64,000 bases of DNA from Streptomyces sp. DH-12. Its GTDB lineage: Bacteria > Actinomycetota > Actinomycetes > Streptomycetales > Streptomycetaceae. The DNA lies in the NCBI RefSeq assembly GCF_002899455.1, contig NZ_PPFB01000002.1:1-64000 (forward strand). Reading direction: 5' to 3'. Position 1 is the stretch's first letter; each line of letters opens with the position of its first letter. The translations under genes were made by a program, and so were the position numbers. The notes beneath the pieces are model-generated. The model searched no databases, was not told the DNA's origin, and worked only from the letters and a program-made list of their open reading frames with translations. Below are positions 44,025 through 53,578 of the stretch, piece by piece.

Positions 44025-47000
44025 GGCCGACGCTCGAGGCGCAGGGGCTCAAGGAGAGCCTGCTGCAGTACCTGTCGACGACGTACGCGCTGACCGACGA
44101 GGGCGCCCGGGAGTCGCTGCACCGGTTCCTGGGGGACGAGACGTCCGGGATGTTCCGGGGGCCGTTCCTGCGGATACGGACGCCGTTCACGCGGGCCGGC
44201 GACTCCTGGAAGGAGCTGCTGGACTGGCGGCGGACGGACGACTGGACCCCGTACGCCCACCAGGCCAGGGCGTTCGAGCGGCTGTCGTCGGCCGGCGGCC
44301 GCACCCCGCGGCCGACGCTCGTCACGACGGGCACCGGCTCCGGCAAGACGGAGTCGTTCCTCTACCCGGTCCTGGACCACTGCGCCCGCGAGCGCGACGC
44401 GGGCCACAACGGCGTCAAGGCCGTGTTCCTGTACCCGATGAACGCCCTCGCCACCGACCAGGCGCAGCGCATCAACGACCTGCTGTGCGCGCACGACGCC
44501 GACCTCGGCAAGCTCCGCGCCGGCCTGTACATCGGCGACCGTGCGGAGACGACGTACGACCGGGTGTACACCCGCCGTTCCGACATGTGGGTGTCGCCGC
44601 CGGACATCCTGATCACGAACTACAAGATGCTGGACCTGCTGCTCCAGCGCTCCCAGGACGCGGCGCTGTGGAACGGCGCGGACATCCGGTATGTCGTCGT
44701 GGACGAGTTCCACACCTACGACGGCGCCCAGGGCACCGACGTGGCGATGCTGCTGCGGCGCCTGGCCGCCGCCGTAGGGGCGTCGGAGCCGGGGAATCCG
44801 CTGGGGAGGATCTGCCCGGTCGCCACGTCCGCGACGCTCGCGTCCGGCACGGACGGCGACGGCGTGCGTCAGCTCCTCGACGTCGCCACCCAGGTCTTCG
44901 GGACCGTGTTCACCGAGGACGCGATCATCGGTGAGGACCGGCAGAGCGTCGACGAGTTCATTCCCCCGGACGATTTCGACCCGGCGCTGCCGGACCCCTC
45001 CCCCGACGAGCTGGCGCTGCTGCCCGACCCGTCCCTCGGGAAGACCGAGTTCGCCGATCTCGTCGAGACGGTGACCGGCACCCGCGACCCGGACCCGTTC
45101 CTGCTCGGCCGGAACCTGAAGCGGCAGACGCTCACCTCAGCCGTCATGCAGGCGCTGGACGGCGAGGTCCGCACCACCGGTGAAGTGCTCGACCTGATGT
45201 GGCGCAGGGGTGCGCGGTCGTGGGGCAAGACGATCACCGAGCGGCCAGAGGTCGCCGCCTCCGCCCTCGCCCGGTTCGTCGCACTGCTGGCCGTCGCCCG
45301 CGACCCGGAGTCCACGCCAAAGCGGCCGCGGCCCCTGGTGCAGATCGAGGTGCACCAGTGGGCCCGCTCGGTCTCCCGCCTCGTACGCGGGGTGCTGCCG
45401 TGGCCGAAGGCGGAGTTCCAGTGGGACGCGGCCGGCGCGGCGGACCGGCCAAGCGAGCAGCACGCCCGGACGGCGCCGGTCACCACGGCGACGGCCGGCC
45501 AGACCGCGAACCTGTTCCTGCCCGCCGTCTACTGCCGTGACTGCGGCCGTTCGGGCTGGGCGGTGTTCTCCCCGGAGACGGACGACACCCACGTCCAGGT
45601 CGACTCGCACAAGATCCGGCGGGCCTCGGTCAGCCAGGACAAGATGCGGGTGCGCAACCTGATCGCGGCGACGGACGCCGAGGCCCGCGAGGGCTCCGGT
45701 GCCGCTCCGATGGCGTCGGCCGGCCGCGGGACGGACGGCGGGCGGGCCGTCTCCGCGCTCTCCGCCGGCCGGGGCGGGCAGCTGCGCGTGCTGGACGGAC
45801 CGAACCGGACGCTGCGGCTGCCCGACCCCGTCAGGGACTACGCGCCCGGGGACGGACAGCCGCGCCCGGCCACCGGTGACTCGGCCTTCGTGCTGGTCAA
45901 CCTGGGCGAGACGGCGAACACGGCGGCCGAGGAGGACTGGTGCCCGGCGTGCGGCTCGCGCAACGCGATCCGCTTCCTCGGCACGGGTGCGGCGGCGCTC
46001 GCCGCAGCCTCGGTGACCCAGCTGTTCACGGGAGGTGAGCTGGACGAGAAGCAGGGCGAGGACAAGACGCTGATGTTCAACGACTCGGTGCAGGACGCCG
46101 CGCACCGGGCCGGGTTCGTCGCCTCCCGCTCGTACACCTTCTCCCTGCGCGCCCTGTTCAAGAAGCACCTGTCGGAGGAGCGTCCGACCGCGCTCAACGA
46201 CCTGATCGCGGACGTCGTCGCGGCCACCACCGACCGCAGGACGCTCGCCGCGGTCGTCCCCACCGACCTGCACGACATCCGGGGCGTCCAGCGGCTGCTG
46301 TCCGGCCAGGGACGCGGCGGCGACCGCCCGACGTGGAACCTGATCGGTGAGCGTTTCGCGTTCGAGGCGCTGATGGAGTTCGGGTTCCGCTCCCGCAACG
46401 GCCGCACCCTGGAGCTGACCCGGACGGCGGCGGCCCAGGTGCGCATCGCGGACACGCGTGCGGCGGTCGCGCTCGTGAAAGGCGCGCATCTGGCGGAGGA
46501 GGGACGGCACGGCGGACTGCCGCCCGTCGAGCAGGACGACGCCCGCTACCTCGCGTTCCTGCGCATCCTCCTGGAGCGGCTGCGCACCAGGGGCGCGATC
46601 GGCCACAAGTGGCTGGACGGCTATCTGAGGGAGGCCGGGACCAGCCGCTACTTCATCTGGGGCAAGCGGCCGGTGGGCATGCGCGCCTTCCCCCGCGGTG
46701 TCGCGGCCCCGGTGTTCCTCCTGGACCAGCCCAAGACCAACAGCGAGTTCGACTTCGCGACGGGCCGGCTGTCCTGGTACGAACGCTGGGCGCAGCGCTG
46801 CCTCGACCTGCCACGCGAGCAGACGGCCGGCTTCTGGAACAGGCTGCTGCCCGAGCTGGTCTCGGCGGGCCTGCTGTCGGTGCGCACCCCGGCCGACGGC
46901 AGCCTGCGGGTGTACGGGCTGCAGCCGGGCGCGGTCGACGTGCGGCTCCTTTCCGACGACATCGTCAATGAGGCCTTCGTGCGCTGTACGGTCTGCTTCT

Positions 47001-50000
47001 GGGAGCAGACGGTCCACCCGGAGCTTCTGGACCAGTGGCACGGGCAGCCGTGCCCGTCGTACCGCTGCCGCCGGGGCCGGCTGGTCGCCGGGAACCGCCC
47101 GGAGGAGCTGGGCGTGCACCACCGGGACCGCAACTACCGGGACGACTACTACCGGCGGCTGTACCGCAAGGCGGGCACCTACCAGGTCGTCACCGCCGAG
47201 CACACCGGGATGCTCACCCGGCCGGAGCGGGAACGGGTCGAGGCGGCGTTCAAGCACGGCACAGGGTTCAAGGACCCCAACGTGCTGTCGTGCACGCCCA
47301 CCCTGGAGATGGGCATCGACATCGGCGACCTGTCCGCCGTCGTGCTGGCCGCGCTGCCGCGCCACCCCGCCAACTACGCCCAGCAGGTGGGGCGGGCCGG
47401 CCGGCGCACCGGCAACGCGTTCCTGCTGACGATCCCCGACCGCAGCCGCCGCGACCTGTACTTCCTGGACCAGCCGCGCGAGATGATCGCCGGGCGGATC
47501 GTGCCGCCGGGCAGCCACCTGTCGGCGATCGAGATCCTGCGCCGCCAGTACCTGGCCCATCTGCTGGACCTGGCCGCGCGCGGGCGCCTGCCGCGCCCCG
47601 ACGGCAAGCCCCTGGCCGCGATACCGGCCAGGGCCCCCGAGCTGTTCGGCCCCTCCGGCTACCTCGCCGACCTGGTCGAGGCAGCCCTCGCCCACGCCGA
47701 TCAGCTGGTCGACGGTTTCCTGGACCTGTTCCCCGCAGGGGTGAGCGACCGGTCCCGGGCCGAACTGCGCGCGTACGCCACCCGCGGGCTGCGCAGCGCG
47801 GCGGAGGAGGCCGAACGCCAGTGGCGGCGCGGCGAGGAGGTGCTGCGCCGCCGGCTGAAGCTGATCGGCGAGGCGCGCGAGGAACTGCACGACAGCGACG
47901 ACGAGCAGGCCCGGCAGAAGGCCGAGCTGGACGCCGAGCACCGGTCGGTCGGCAAACGGTTGCTGTCCCTCGGGCTCACCACCGCCCAGCAGGCCCTGTG
48001 CGACCTCGGACTGCTGCCGAACTACGCGCTCATCGACGCGGTGACCACGCTGAACGCCACGCTCTACTGGCCGGAGGGCGTCGACGAGAAGACCGGCCGG
48101 GAGACGTACAAGTCCAAGCCGCGCGCCTATGAGCGGCCCCGCCGCTACGCGCTGTCCGAGTTCGCGCCGGGCAACACGTTCTACGTCAACGGCTACAAGC
48201 ACCAGGTCACCGGCCTGGAGATCGGGACCGCCACCGATCCCGACTGGCGGCTGTGGCGGTTCTGCCAGGAGTGCGGATACGTGCGCACGGAGAACGCCGA
48301 GGCCGACCGCTCGCCGTGCCCGCGCTGTGGCAGTGCCCGGATCGCGGACGACGGCTCCTGCCTGCACAAGGTCGTCGAGCCCGCCGTCGTCACCTCCCGG
48401 GACAAACGCGAGGACGCCCGGATCAGCGACGACAAGGACGACCGGGAGCAGCGGTACTACACGGTGATCGACGCGGTCGACATCGCGAAGGAGGACATCG
48501 AGCCGAAGACCTCCTGGCGGCACGAGACGCAGACGTTCGGCGTCGACTTCTGCCGTACGGCCGTCGTCCGGCGGGTGAACGTCGGCCCGATGCGGTTCGA
48601 CGCGAAGGCGGAGGACGATTTCGCCGGGCACAGCGTGCGGATGGCGCCGTTCCACGTGTGCACGGGCTGCGGCGCGGCGACCGCCGACGGGCGGCCCGTC
48701 TTCGACCACGACACCGACGCCCTGGACTCCGCGGCGGCGCGCAATCCGAAGCTGAAGCACCACCAGCCGTGGTGCCCGCTGCGCCGAGGGAAGAACCCGC
48801 AGGAGGTGGCGCAGGAACCGGTGCTGCTGGCGCACCAGCTGCACACTGAGGCGCTGCGGGTGCTGCTGCCCGCCGCCACCGTCCTGGTCGACGAGAAGAT
48901 CCACTCCTTCCGGGCCGCGCTGCGGCTGGGCGTCGACCAGCACTTCGGCGGTGACCCGCAGCACCTGGACTCGACCCTGGCGCGCATGCCCGACCACGGC
49001 ACCGGTGAGACGCGGCACTTCCTGGTGCTCTTCGACCGTCTGCCGGGCGGCACCGGCTACCTGCACCGGCTCACCGACCCGGCCCACTTCCGGGCGGCGC
49101 TCGCCGACGCGCGACGGGCGCTGCTGACGTGCCCGTGCCGCGACGAGGGGCGAGTCGCCTGCCACCGCTGCCTGCACCGCTACACCGAGGAGCGGCACCA
49201 GGACACCGTCTCCCGCCTCGAGGCCCTGGGCATCATCAACGACCTGCTAGGGCCGGTCGACCAGGACGGCGAGCCGGTGCTCGACGCGGACGGGCGGCCC
49301 GTCGACCTGTGGAAAGTCGCCCAGCTGCCCAGTACGGACCTGATCGGCCTGGACAAGCAGGTCGAGTCCGACCTGGAGGCCCGGTTCCTGGCCGCCCTGC
49401 GCACCTGGACCGGCCAGGAGCGGGACGCCGTCCTGGAGGAGAGCAGCACGGCCAGCGGCTACCTGCGCTTCGGCCAGGGCACCAACTGGCGGCTCACCGC
49501 GCAGCGGGACATGGAGTACACCCGGACCGACTTCACCTTCGAGTCCACGGACGGCCCCAAGGAGTACGTCACCGTCTACCTCGACGGCCACCGCTACCAC
49601 GCCACCCGCGCGTACAACCGCATCGCCGCGGACTGCGACAAGCGCAACCGGCTGCGGGACAGGAACCACGTCGTCTTCCAGCTCACCTGGGATGATCTCG
49701 AACTGTTCGAGAAGGGCGAGGCGGCGAGGGCCGAGCCGGTCTGGCCGCCGTACCCGCGCAGCGCGCAGGACGCGGCCAAGGACTGGTACGAGGGGATGGG
49801 CGGCGCGCGCGCCGACTTCGCGCAGGCCATGTTCGCCAACCCCGTCGAGGCGCTCCTCGCCTACTTGCGCGACCCGGCCAAGGAGCGGTGGGGGCGCCGT
49901 GCCAGGGCCCTGGTGGCCGGCCTCATGGCCGAGCCCGCCGCCCTGGCGATGCAGGCGGACCGCACTCAGGCGCGGCAGGCGCTGAGGTCGGCGCTCGAGG

Positions 50001-50860
50001 CGTACGGCGCGGGCCGAGAGCCGTCGTCCGAGAAGCCGGTCACGGGCGACGGGGCCGTCCTGGTGCTCCGGGCAACCGACGCGTACGGTCTCCCTCTCCT
50101 CTTCGCCGTCGACGCGAGCGACGGCGAAGAGCCGGAGGCGGTGCGGTGGAGCGCGCTCGCCGTGCTCGACGACCGTGACGAGGTCCTGGGCACCGACGCG
50201 CACAAGCTGCGCTGGCGGGCCTGGCTCTACTGGTCGAACCTGCTGCAGTTCCTCGCGTTCGCCGGCGGGGACGGTGTCCAGCTGGCCGGCAGCCGTGCGC
50301 CCGCCTTCCCGGTCGACGTGCTGGCCGTCACCGGCGGCGTCGGCGAACTCGACTCGCTCATCGTCGTGCACCGGCCGGGGGACATGCCGACGGCGGAGAG
50401 GGCGGTGGTGGGGCGGGAGGCGCCGCCCGTCGGTGCCGGTACCGGCACCGGTGCTGCCGTGGCCGATGCGGTCGCCGAAGCGGAGGCCGGTGGCTCGATG
50501 GCCGAACGGGCCGTCGCCGGGCTGCTGCGCGACGCCGCCTGGGACGAGGAGATCCTTCCCCTCCTCGAGGAGGACGAGCCGGACTCGGCGCTCACCCGGC
50601 TCGCCCGCGCGCTCGCCGAACACGGCAAGCGGGCCCCCGTCTTCGGCTTCGAACTCGGCGAACGCGGCTGGCCGGCCGACTTCGCCTGGCAGGACCCCGG
50701 CATCCGTATCGCCGTCCTCGCCGCACCGCACGGCGAGGACGACGAGGAGGCCCTCCGCCGCGACAAGGCCTACGCCGACGCGGGGTGGACGGCCCGCACG
50801 GCGGACGACTGGCTCGACGACCTCGGCTCTCTCGTCGGGAGGCTCCCCGATGCCTCGTGA
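44021..50860 (+). CDS. DruE-like DUF1998 helicase with nuclease-like tail
   Basis: 2279 aa; GTG 44021 with CAGGAGG upstream overlaps the methylase stop. Helicase motifs: TTGTGSGKTESFLYP (~103-117), FLYPMNALATDQ, VVDEFHTYDG (~226), ATSATLASG, and CTPTLEMGIDIGDL with QQVGRAGRRTGNAF (~1121). CxxC pairs occur at about 504, 641, 988, 1414/1432 and 1546. The DUF1998 end has LFDRLPGGTGYLHRL and CPCRDEGRVACHRCLHRY (~1703-1720), as in MrfA, DrmB and DruE. Then residues ~1834-1905 carry TDFTFE, VYLDGHRYHAT and DCDKRNRLRDRNHVVFQLTW, a Vsr/DUF559-like PD-(D/E)XK pattern. The single-chain size and plan match Druantia DruE rather than separate DrmA and DrmB. The C-terminal ~350 residues are unassigned. Confidence 0.85.
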   Translation: MRPTLEAQGLKESLLQYLSTTYALTDEGARESLHRFLGDETSGMFRGPFLRIRTPFTRAGDSWKELLDWRRTDDWTPYAHQARAFERLSSAGGRTPRPTLVTTGTGSGKTESFLYPVLDHCARERDAGHNGVKAVFLYPMNALATDQAQRINDLLCAHDADLGKLRAGLYIGDRAETTYDRVYTRRSDMWVSPPDILITNYKMLDLLLQRSQDAALWNGADIRYVVVDEFHTYDGAQGTDVAMLLRRLAAAVGASEPGNPLGRICPVATSATLASGTDGDGVRQLLDVATQVFGTVFTEDAIIGEDRQSVDEFIPPDDFDPALPDPSPDELALLPDPSLGKTEFADLVETVTGTRDPDPFLLGRNLKRQTLTSAVMQALDGEVRTTGEVLDLMWRRGARSWGKTITERPEVAASALARFVALLAVARDPESTPKRPRPLVQIEVHQWARSVSRLVRGVLPWPKAEFQWDAAGAADRPSEQHARTAPVTTATAGQTANLFLPAVYCRDCGRSGWAVFSPETDDTHVQVDSHKIRRASVSQDKMRVRNLIAATDAEAREGSGAAPMASAGRGTDGGRAVSALSAGRGGQLRVLDGPNRTLRLPDPVRDYAPGDGQPRPATGDSAFVLVNLGETANTAAEEDWCPACGSRNAIRFLGTGAAALAAASVTQLFTGGELDEKQGEDKTLMFNDSVQDAAHRAGFVASRSYTFSLRALFKKHLSEERPTALNDLIADVVAATTDRRTLAAVVPTDLHDIRGVQRLLSGQGRGGDRPTWNLIGERFAFEALMEFGFRSRNGRTLELTRTAAAQVRIADTRAAVALVKGAHLAEEGRHGGLPPVEQDDARYLAFLRILLERLRTRGAIGHKWLDGYLREAGTSRYFIWGKRPVGMRAFPRGVAAPVFLLDQPKTNSEFDFATGRLSWYERWAQRCLDLPREQTAGFWNRLLPELVSAGLLSVRTPADGSLRVYGLQPGAVDVRLLSDDIVNEAFVRCTVCFWEQTVHPELLDQWHGQPCPSYRCRRGRLVAGNRPEELGVHHRDRNYRDDYYRRLYRKAGTYQVVTAEHTGMLTRPERERVEAAFKHGTGFKDPNVLSCTPTLEMGIDIGDLSAVVLAALPRHPANYAQQVGRAGRRTGNAFLLTIPDRSRRDLYFLDQPREMIAGRIVPPGSHLSAIEILRRQYLAHLLDLAARGRLPRPDGKPLAAIPARAPELFGPSGYLADLVEAALAHADQLVDGFLDLFPAGVSDRSRAELRAYATRGLRSAAEEAERQWRRGEEVLRRRLKLIGEAREELHDSDDEQARQKAELDAEHRSVGKRLLSLGLTTAQQALCDLGLLPNYALIDAVTTLNATLYWPEGVDEKTGRETYKSKPRAYERPRRYALSEFAPGNTFYVNGYKHQVTGLEIGTATDPDWRLWRFCQECGYVRTENAEADRSPCPRCGSARIADDGSCLHKVVEPAVVTSRDKREDARISDDKDDREQRYYTVIDAVDIAKEDIEPKTSWRHETQTFGVDFCRTAVVRRVNVGPMRFDAKAEDDFAGHSVRMAPFHVCTGCGAATADGRPVFDHDTDALDSAAARNPKLKHHQPWCPLRRGKNPQEVAQEPVLLAHQLHTEALRVLLPAATVLVDEKIHSFRAALRLGVDQHFGGDPQHLDSTLARMPDHGTGETRHFLVLFDRLPGGTGYLHRLTDPAHFRAALADARRALLTCPCRDEGRVACHRCLHRYTEERHQDTVSRLEALGIINDLLGPVDQDGEPVLDADGRPVDLWKVAQLPSTDLIGLDKQVESDLEARFLAALRTWTGQERDAVLEESSTASGYLRFGQGTNWRLTAQRDMEYTRTDFTFESTDGPKEYVTVYLDGHRYHATRAYNRIAADCDKRNRLRDRNHVVFQLTWDDLELFEKGEAARAEPVWPPYPRSAQDAAKDWYEGMGGARADFAQAMFANPVEALLAYLRDPAKERWGRRARALVAGLMAEPAALAMQADRTQARQALRSALEAYGAGREPSSEKPVTGDGAVLVLRATDAYGLPLLFAVDASDGEEPEAVRWSALAVLDDRDEVLGTDAHKLRWRAWLYWSNLLQFLAFAGGDGVQLAGSRAPAFPVDVLAVTGGVGELDSLIVVHRPGDMPTAERAVVGREAPPVGAGTGTGAAVADAVAEAEAGGSMAERAVAGLLRDAAWDEEILPLLEEDEPDSALTRLARALAEHGKRAPVFGFELGERGWPADFAWQDPGIRIAVLAAPHGEDDEEALRRDKAYADAGWTARTADDWLDDLGSLVGRLPDAS

Positions 50861-50944
50861 GCACCCGGCCCGAACGACTCCCCCGGTTGGTATGACCTCT
50901 GCGACTCCCACAACTCCCCGGCGACGGAAGGCAGCACTGATCCC

Positions 50945-53263
50945 ATGACCGCCCGGCTCAGCCTGTATCAGAAGGCCGAACAGGAGCTGTACAAGCTCGA
51001 CCGCTCGGTCAAGGGCAAGTTCTACGACTTCTGCCACCGCTTCCGCGAGGACCCGGACCACCCCGGCCTGGACCTCAAGCCCCTCAAGGGCGACGGCCGG
51101 GTCTTCCGCGCCAAGGTCGACCAGTCGTACCGCGCCCTGCTGGCCAGGGCGGGCGTCGACGAAAAGGGCCAGGAGAACTGGCTCGTCATCGCGGTACGCC
51201 ACCGCAAGCACGTCTACGAGGAACTCTCGGTCGCGATCAACCGGGTCACCGGCGAGATCGAGTTCGTGGACCTCTCCGTGGTGGGCGAGAGCGTGCTGCG
51301 CCGCGCGGGCGTCACCCTCACCCCCACCGAACCCGAGCCCCGGCCCGCCCCGCAGCCGGAACCGGAACCCGAGCCCGAGCCCGACCCGGCCGCCGCCGAG
51401 CCCCTGCTCACCGGCGTCACCGCGGACGACCTGCGGGACCTCGGCGTCGCCGACCAGCTCATCGACCTCGCACTCGCCGTCACCGACAGCGACGAACTCG
51501 ACCAGCTGGTCGAGGGTGCGCCGCTGCTGTCCAAGGACATCCTGTACGGGCTCGCCGCCGGCATGCCCCTCGACGAGGTCCGCGCGGAGATCACCGCCCC
51601 CGTCAAGGTCGACCTCGGCCAGGACTACGCGCAGGACCTCGGCGCCGCGCTCGCCCGCACCACCGTCACCACCATCGACGCCGACATCCAGGCCGCCCTG
51701 GAAGAGGGCGACTTCCGCGCCTGGAAGGTCTTCCTGCACCCCACCCAGGCCAAGCTCGTCCACCGCGCCTACAACGGCCCGGCCCGCGTCTCGGGCGGTC
51801 CCGGCACCGGCAAGACCATCGTCGCCCTGCACCGGGTCAGGCACCTGGCGCAGCAACTGCCACCCGGGCACAACAAGCCCATCCTGCTGACGACGTTCAC
51901 CAAGAACCTCACCACCGACCTGCGTGCCCGCCTCGCCTCACTGATGGAGCCGGAGCTGCTCGCCCGCGTGGAGATCGCCCACATCGACCAGCTCGCCGCG
52001 CGGGTCCTCAGCGAGAACTCCGTCAAGGGCGCATCCCGTCAGCGCGTGTACGACAGCACCGCGCTCAACGTGCTGCGTCAGCTCCTCCTCGAGCTCGACG
52101 AGCGCCGCTGGGACGCCGAGTTCCTCTACGAGGAGTGGGACCAGGTGATCCTCGGCCAGTCCATCGGCACCCGCAAGGCGTACTTCGACGCCCGCCGGGC
52201 CGGCCGCGGCCGTTCCGTCACCCGCCCCGAACGCGCGCAGATCTGGAAGATCCTGGAGCAGTTCACGGCCCGCCTGGACAAGGAGGGCCTGGAGACCTGG
52301 GGGCAGGCTGCCGAACGCGCCGCCCGGCTCGAGGCGGAGCGCGACGCGAAGATCAGGGCCCGGCAGGAACACAAGGAAGCCGTCGGCGGCAAGGATCTCA
52401 TCCACCGCGACGACGGCTCCGGCATGCGCTTCCTCCACCACCGCTACCGGCACATCGTCGTCGACGAGGCACAGGACCTGCGCGCCGCCCACTGGAAGAT
52501 GCTGCGCGCCATGGTCGCCCCCGGCCCCGACGACCTGTTCATCGCCGGCGACACCCACCAGCGCATCTACGACCAGCAGGTCACCCTCTCCACCGTCGGC
52601 ATCAACATCCGGGGCCGCTCCGCCCGGCTCACCCTCAGCTACCGCACCACCCGGGAGATCCTCTCCCGGGCCCTGCGGGTGGTGGACCTCACCGGCAAGG
52701 ACCTCGCCTACGACGACCTCGACGACAGCACCGACACCCTCGACGGATACCGCTCCGTCCTCCGGGGCCCCGCGCCCGACCTGGTCGGCTGTGACTCCTG
52801 GGAGGACGAGCTCGACCGGCTCGCCACGGTGCTGACCACCTGGCGCGAGGAGATCGCGACGGGCAACGGCGGCGCCGGCCCGCGCCGCGACCCGCGCGGC
52901 AGCATCGCCGTGTGCGTCGCGGAGCGGGACATGGTCAGCCAGGTGATGTTCCACCTGGCCACCAAGGCGGGCATCACCGTCGCCGAGCTCACCAAGGACG
53001 GCCCCAAGGGAGACGGCGAGGTGCACGTCGGCACGATGCACCGCTTCAAGGGCCTTGAGTACCAGAAGCTCGCCATCGTCGGTGCCCGCGACGGCGTCAT
53101 CCCCCGCACGGAGATCCTCGAGCGTTACCGCACCACCGACCCGAGGCGCTACGCCCGCGAGGAACTCAGGGCCCGCTCGCTCCTCTTCGTCGCCGCGACC
53201 CGCGCCCGCGACGCGCTGCGCATCAGCTGGTACGACAGGCCGAGCCCGTATCTGCCGGTCTGA
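50945..53263 (+). CDS. ParE/RelE-UvrD fusion helicase
   Basis: 772 aa. Residues 1-105 look like a ParE/RelE-type toxin fold (KAEQELYKLDRSVKGKFYDF, LDLKPLKGDGRVFRAKVDQS, WLVIAVRHRKHVYEEL). A Pro/Glu linker (about 130-150) leads to a helical region and then superfamily 1 helicase motifs: SGGPGTGKTIVALHR (~284), VVDEAQDLR (~507), AGDTHQRIYDQQ, LSYRTTREI, GTMHRFKGLEYQKL (~697) and LLFVAATRARDAL. It lies 84 nt after the DUF1998 helicase and is probably the last gene of the operon. Such fusions occur among predicted defence helicases; whether the N-terminus acts as a ribonuclease, a gyrase inhibitor or just a binding domain cannot be told. Confidence 0.88.
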   Translation: MTARLSLYQKAEQELYKLDRSVKGKFYDFCHRFREDPDHPGLDLKPLKGDGRVFRAKVDQSYRALLARAGVDEKGQENWLVIAVRHRKHVYEELSVAINRVTGEIEFVDLSVVGESVLRRAGVTLTPTEPEPRPAPQPEPEPEPEPDPAAAEPLLTGVTADDLRDLGVADQLIDLALAVTDSDELDQLVEGAPLLSKDILYGLAAGMPLDEVRAEITAPVKVDLGQDYAQDLGAALARTTVTTIDADIQAALEEGDFRAWKVFLHPTQAKLVHRAYNGPARVSGGPGTGKTIVALHRVRHLAQQLPPGHNKPILLTTFTKNLTTDLRARLASLMEPELLARVEIAHIDQLAARVLSENSVKGASRQRVYDSTALNVLRQLLLELDERRWDAEFLYEEWDQVILGQSIGTRKAYFDARRAGRGRSVTRPERAQIWKILEQFTARLDKEGLETWGQAAERAARLEAERDAKIRARQEHKEAVGGKDLIHRDDGSGMRFLHHRYRHIVVDEAQDLRAAHWKMLRAMVAPGPDDLFIAGDTHQRIYDQQVTLSTVGINIRGRSARLTLSYRTTREILSRALRVVDLTGKDLAYDDLDDSTDTLDGYRSVLRGPAPDLVGCDSWEDELDRLATVLTTWREEIATGNGGAGPRRDPRGSIAVCVAERDMVSQVMFHLATKAGITVAELTKDGPKGDGEVHVGTMHRFKGLEYQKLAIVGARDGVIPRTEILERYRTTDPRRYAREELRARSLLFVAATRARDALRISWYDRPSPYLPV

Positions 53264-53578
53264 AAGGCGTCACGGCTTCGGAAGGGCCGTGTTGCGGCGG
53301 GTCGCTCCCGGGCGAGAGGGGGCGTGTTCAGTAGACCTCTGTCCAGGCCAAAGGGGGACCTTCATCCAGAACGCCCAGGACACCTTGGGGTTCCTGTCCG
53401 AGACGCTCCGGGTCGCCCGCGTCATCGTGGACGCCAGGAAACACCCAGACGAAGCCCACCATGTAGAACGCTCGCCGCGTTCATTGAAAATTCTCCATTG
53501 ACGGCCTCCGTGCGACGCTGGCAGACTCACGGGCATATAGAAAATCAATGAACGCGGCAAGGATTGTCCGGAGGGCTC
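53264..53578. other. Intergenic region after the defence operon
   Basis: A modest hairpin (CACGGC/GCCGTG, 53271-53291) just after the UvrD stop may terminate the operon. A plus frame over 53366-53500 (FIQNAQDTLGFLSETLRVAR) has good third-position G/C and an upstream AGGGGGA but no ATG, GTG or early TTG; it may be a remnant. The right end holds the inverted repeat listed separately. Confidence 0.4.
53475..53557. promoter_or_regulatory. 13-bp inverted repeat upstream of 204-aa gene
   Basis: CCGCGTTCATTGA (53475-53487) and its exact complement (53545-53557) are separated by 57 bp, in an AT-richer stretch ending 21 nt before the GTG start at 53579. The arrangement fits a pair of operator half-sites flanking a promoter, perhaps bound by the gene's own product; inference. 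Confidence 0.5.

Noticed and set aside
45137..49198. 1353-codon minus-strand frame opposite the DUF1998 helicase
   Set aside because: No domain, no ribosome binding site; shadow of the plus-strand gene with conserved helicase motifs.
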